Assembly (NCBI RefSeq): GCF_032118995.1
Contig: NC_092657.1
Span: forward strand, 1,237,891-1,301,890
Direction: 5' to 3'
Source: Asterias amurensis
Lineage: Eukaryota > Echinodermata > Asteroidea > Forcipulatida > Asteriidae
Length of the DNA: 64,000 nt
Shown: one piece after another, positions 61,263 to 64,000 of the stretch
Layout: each line of letters starts with the position of its first letter
Position numbering within the stretch: position 1 is the first letter of the stretch
The notes under the pieces: generated by a model
Databases searched by the model: none
Seen by the model: the letters and a program-made list of their open reading frames with translations, nothing else
What the model was told of the DNA's origin: nothing
Made by a program: the position numbers and the translations under genes

Positions 61263-63895
61263 CTACAAGTTTGTAAGAGAAAAAGAGTGTGTACAATTAC
61301 TTTCAAGAAAGAGGGAAAGTGCAATTTGGTAAGAAGACCACTTGCTAGCCGTCGCGATGAAGCTAAGGTTACGGCTATGACAATAAAGGTGATGATTATC
61401 ATTATGAGAACCCAATACTCTTCAATATACTTGTATTTTCACATCATAGGGGGAAGAGAATCTCCACCAGAGACATTTCCTTATGACATCGGTTCTATAA
61501 ATGGGTTGCACATGACGTCATTGACCACCATAACGATGAAACGCATGCTATTATTGGCTGAGAGTAGTGCAGTGCGTACATGCATACACTTTCCATACAA
61601 AATGGCGGCCGGTAGCTGCGTGTGCAATATCCATCTTCAGGACAGCCCTTCCTCTCCACACTTACTCTTTTTCTTCGCCGCCATTCTTTTCCTCATTTCG
61701 GCCATTCGTCTGTTATGTTTTCTAGTCTGTTTCTTCCTGTTTTTCCTGAGAATATTAGCCTTATTGCTGACGAACCGTCGTACTTGTTTCACACGTGTAG
61801 CTTTTCCTGTACAAGGAAAAAACAACCGTGAAATCAGGCTGTGGTGGTACCTCTTTTTTTCGAAAACGCATTTTTGACGGTACATTAAATAAAACATTTA
61901 CTTTTAACATTTACTGTTGTTTCACCAGTGCTCCTTTCAGCGGCTTACGAAGAAGATGAACCACCGTGTACATGTACAAGAAAACAACAGGACTCAGCAG
62001 GCCCCGTGTTCCTTATTAATTTTTTGAAAACGCATTAATTTTTGATGTTTTACAGCATTTTTTTTTATAGACCTACGTTTTGTGGCTTTGAAAGGTTATT
62101 ATTAATATTCTATTGGTTTATTTAAACACATTCAAACATCGCAGCTACAAGCTGAATTGAGTTTAAAGTAAAGAGATTGTGAGAATGTATTTTCGTTTTG
62201 CAGTGTCACAATGTGTATCAAAGAGAACCGATGATGGCGGCGACTCCAGGAGTGCGGCTCCATTACTAGTTGAGGATGAGGCGGCTACGGACACAAGTCT
62301 TTGCCAACTGGGCCCAATTTCATAGAGCTGCTAAGCACAACAATTTGCTTAGCATGAAATTTCTTCCTTGATAAAAACAGGATTACCAACCAAATTTCCA
62401 CATGATTTTCAGGATAAGCAAACAACAGCTGAATACCAGTAAAAAGCAATATGCAAAACATGGAAATTTGGTTGGTAATCCTGTTTTTATCAAGGAAGAA
62501 ATTTCATGCTAAGCAAATTGTTGTGCTTAGCAGCTCTATGAAATTGGGCCCTGATGAGAACTTATCCTAATCAATACCGTTTGCCGTGCTGCAAAGCAAA
62601 TTTTGTGACCCGCTCTGTGAAAATGAGTCACATGTAAGCAATTTCAAGAATTGAGTTGTATGCATAAAGAACACATCAGCAGCAGTAATTTGGTATGTGT
62701 CTAAGCTTTGGGATGTATCGCGTTGCTGAGTTACTCCCGTTTGAAATTAGCCAGTATACCATTTTTTGTGAAAAATGAATTACAAGTAAAATGATATTTT
62801 AAACTACCATTGTGTGCAAAATGATACAAATTAGACATATAATAAGCATAATCACAAAATTGTTGTATTCATAGTTTTATTGCCTAAAAGTGTTCTAAAG
62901 GTTAACCATGCAACTAAAGATCTTTATTTTTTTATATTTTTTTATACATTTTCCACTTAAACTGTCCATAACTTAATATTGCATTGGGCGACATCTGACT
63001 CATTTTCACAGAGTGGGTCACATTTTGTCTGCTAACCAGAGAAGTGGCCCTTATACTTACGGTGTTTAGTCACAGGCGCGGTGCTGTTTCCCTTTAGCTT
63101 CGGCTTCGCTTTCGGTCCGTACCATTTCCCGTTTACATACTGCCTTGCGGATTTTCTCCGCGGGGCTCCAAACCTAAATTATAATGATTAAGCAAGAATA
63201 TGTCATGGACGGTAGAGTGGAAAAGGATTGATTTTAAAAGCAGAGTGTGGGTTCGGTTGAGAGTGAGACACTGTGTCCTTGAGCAAGACACTTAACCATT
63301 ATTCCTTCGGATGGGACGTAAAGCCATTGGTTCTGTGTTTTGTTATAAAAACAAACTATCAATGTACATGTACTTAAAAATACCCTGGTACACTTCTCGC
63401 TTTAAAGAAGGACTTTTGCCCACAAACGCTCAACCGAAGTGTGGACCTGAGAACAAAACAATTCTACATAATGTAGGGACTTGAAACACTATGTGTACTT
63501 ATACATGTCCACAGAGTGGATTCACCAGTGTTGATTAGTAGGGTAAAGTACGTTTATCTTCAATATTATGATTTGAATAAAGGCCGCACTCCAAATGAAG
63601 AATAAGAAGAAGGGGCGGGGATAGAGAGAGTGGAGGGGTGGAGATTCGTACCGGATCTTTCTAAGTTGTCTGGCAGCTGCAGATTCCCCTTTCTTTTTAT
63701 ACTTCATCATTTTAGCTTTCCTGCCATGTACGACCCGCCCAGGACCCCTCCTCCTGGCTTCTCTGGACCCGTGAGACCCGTGCCGCTTCTGGCGACGCGG
63801 AACACGGACCAGTATTTTGGGGTTGGGCTCGTCTGGATTTGTGTTGTCGTCCTGTGGTTGTTTTCCTTCATTGGGAAAGGATCGTTTGTGCCGAT
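60721..63895 (-). CDS. Basic protein with C-terminal histidine-repeat tail (5' end outside window)
   Basis: Gene-level entry. Exons 63895-63652, 63173-63061, 61806-61666 and 61262-60721 join in phase; the first enters in phase 1 from an exon beyond 64000. The visible body of about 165 residues is extremely Lys/Arg-rich (for example RRQKRHGSHGSREARRRGPG and ILRKNRKKQTRKHNRR), then a Ser/Asp stretch, then about 110 residues of His repeats (GHSHSHNHDHSHSHA type, 16-residue period), and a basic end (FKPYKIKNRGWRKA). His-Ser/Gly repeats usually bind zinc, copper or nickel; that is known of such tails, not shown here. No membrane segment or signal is visible in this part. I do not recognise the family; a nucleolar or metal-binding secreted matrix protein are both possible. 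Confidence 0.72.
61666..61806 (-). CDS. His-tail gene, third visible exon
   Basis: Between CTTGTACAG and GTAAGT; encodes KATRVKQVRRFVSNKANIL and RRMAEMRKRMAAKKK. Phase 1 on both sides. Confidence 0.75.
62310..62551. mobile_element. Family D foldback with perfect 91-bp arms
   Basis: 62310-62400 and 62461-62551 are exact reverse complements (GGGCCCAATTTCATAGAGCT start), with a 60-base loop. Lies in an intron of the His-tail gene. Confidence 0.95.
63061..63173 (-). CDS. His-tail gene, second visible exon
   Basis: Between ATTTAG and GTAAGT; encodes FGAPRRKSARQYVNGKWYGP and KAKPKLKGNSTAP. Phase 2 in, phase 1 out. Confidence 0.72.
63240..63425 (+). mobile_element. SINE body fragment
   Basis: TGTGTCCTTGAGCAAGACAC and GGATGGGACGTAAAGCCATT match the body at 33.5 kb and the SINE at 30.1 kb. 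Confidence 0.65.
63652..63895 (-). CDS. His-tail gene, exon at right edge
   Basis: Acceptor CACCAG at 63896-63901, donor GTACGA. The frame reading RHKRSFPNEGKQPQDDNTNP is chosen because it alone keeps phase with the three exons that follow. Confidence 0.65.
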
Positions 63896-64000
63896 CTGGT
63901 GAACAAGAAGATTGGAGTTGACTGATGAAAAAACAAACATCAACAACAACACCAACAACATTATTTGTTCCATACTTTCACAAATTATTTATCTGGGTCG

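Noticed and set aside
60870-61877. 335-codon plus-strand open frame rich in Gly, Asp and Cys
   Set aside because: It is the antisense of the His-repeat exon and crosses three introns or exons of the minus-strand gene; its length comes from the 48-bp repeat.

Overview
The window reads as intron-rich, AT-rich metazoan DNA, most likely from an echinoderm and probably a sea star (Asteroidea). The grounds are the short exons with GT-AG introns, the animal-type gene families, the many non-autonomous DNA transposons inserted at TTAA, and tRNA-derived SINEs whose bodies look like those of marine deuterostomes. The species assignment is inference; no ribosomal or mitochondrial marker is present.

Five multi-exon genes are supported, and splice phases agree at every junction proposed. 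(1) Two paralogous carbohydrate sulfotransferase genes of three coding exons each stand head to head: one on the minus strand at 2.2-4.6 kb, the other on the plus strand at 15.4-17.4 kb. (2) A plus-strand gene at 20.1-34.3 kb has 12 coding exons and a predicted 509 residues: WW domain, four-cysteine zinc ribbon, charged coiled coil, a CUE/UBA-like domain, a second UBA-like helical segment, and a C-terminal tail of Gly-Pro-rich repeats. It looks like a ubiquitin-binding adaptor that I cannot name. (3) A minus-strand C2H2 zinc-finger gene at 52.5-57.9 kb encodes about 13 fingers. (4) A minus-strand gene runs from 60.7 kb past the right edge. Its product has a long Lys/Arg-rich body and a C-terminal His-Ser/Gly/Asn repeat tail.

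The rest is repeat-dominated. 4.6-15.3 kb, between the sulfotransferases, holds MITEs, a LINE 3' relic and a complete-looking 1.75 kb non-autonomous Helitron. 36.8-47 kb is a gene desert of satellites: about 106-bp units in two inverted arms, about 328-bp units, and a tandem array of tRNA-like units with 244-bp and 143-bp periods. 47-52 kb holds foldback elements. The introns of the 12-exon gene are packed with transposons and tandem duplications, including repeated copies of an exon end together with its 5' splice site.

The genes show no operon-like cooperation. The clear relationships are the sulfotransferase duplication with a sharp identical tract in the catalytic 3' region, local tandem duplications that copied exon ends in two unrelated genes, and several transposon families that share TTAA target duplications and insert into one another.
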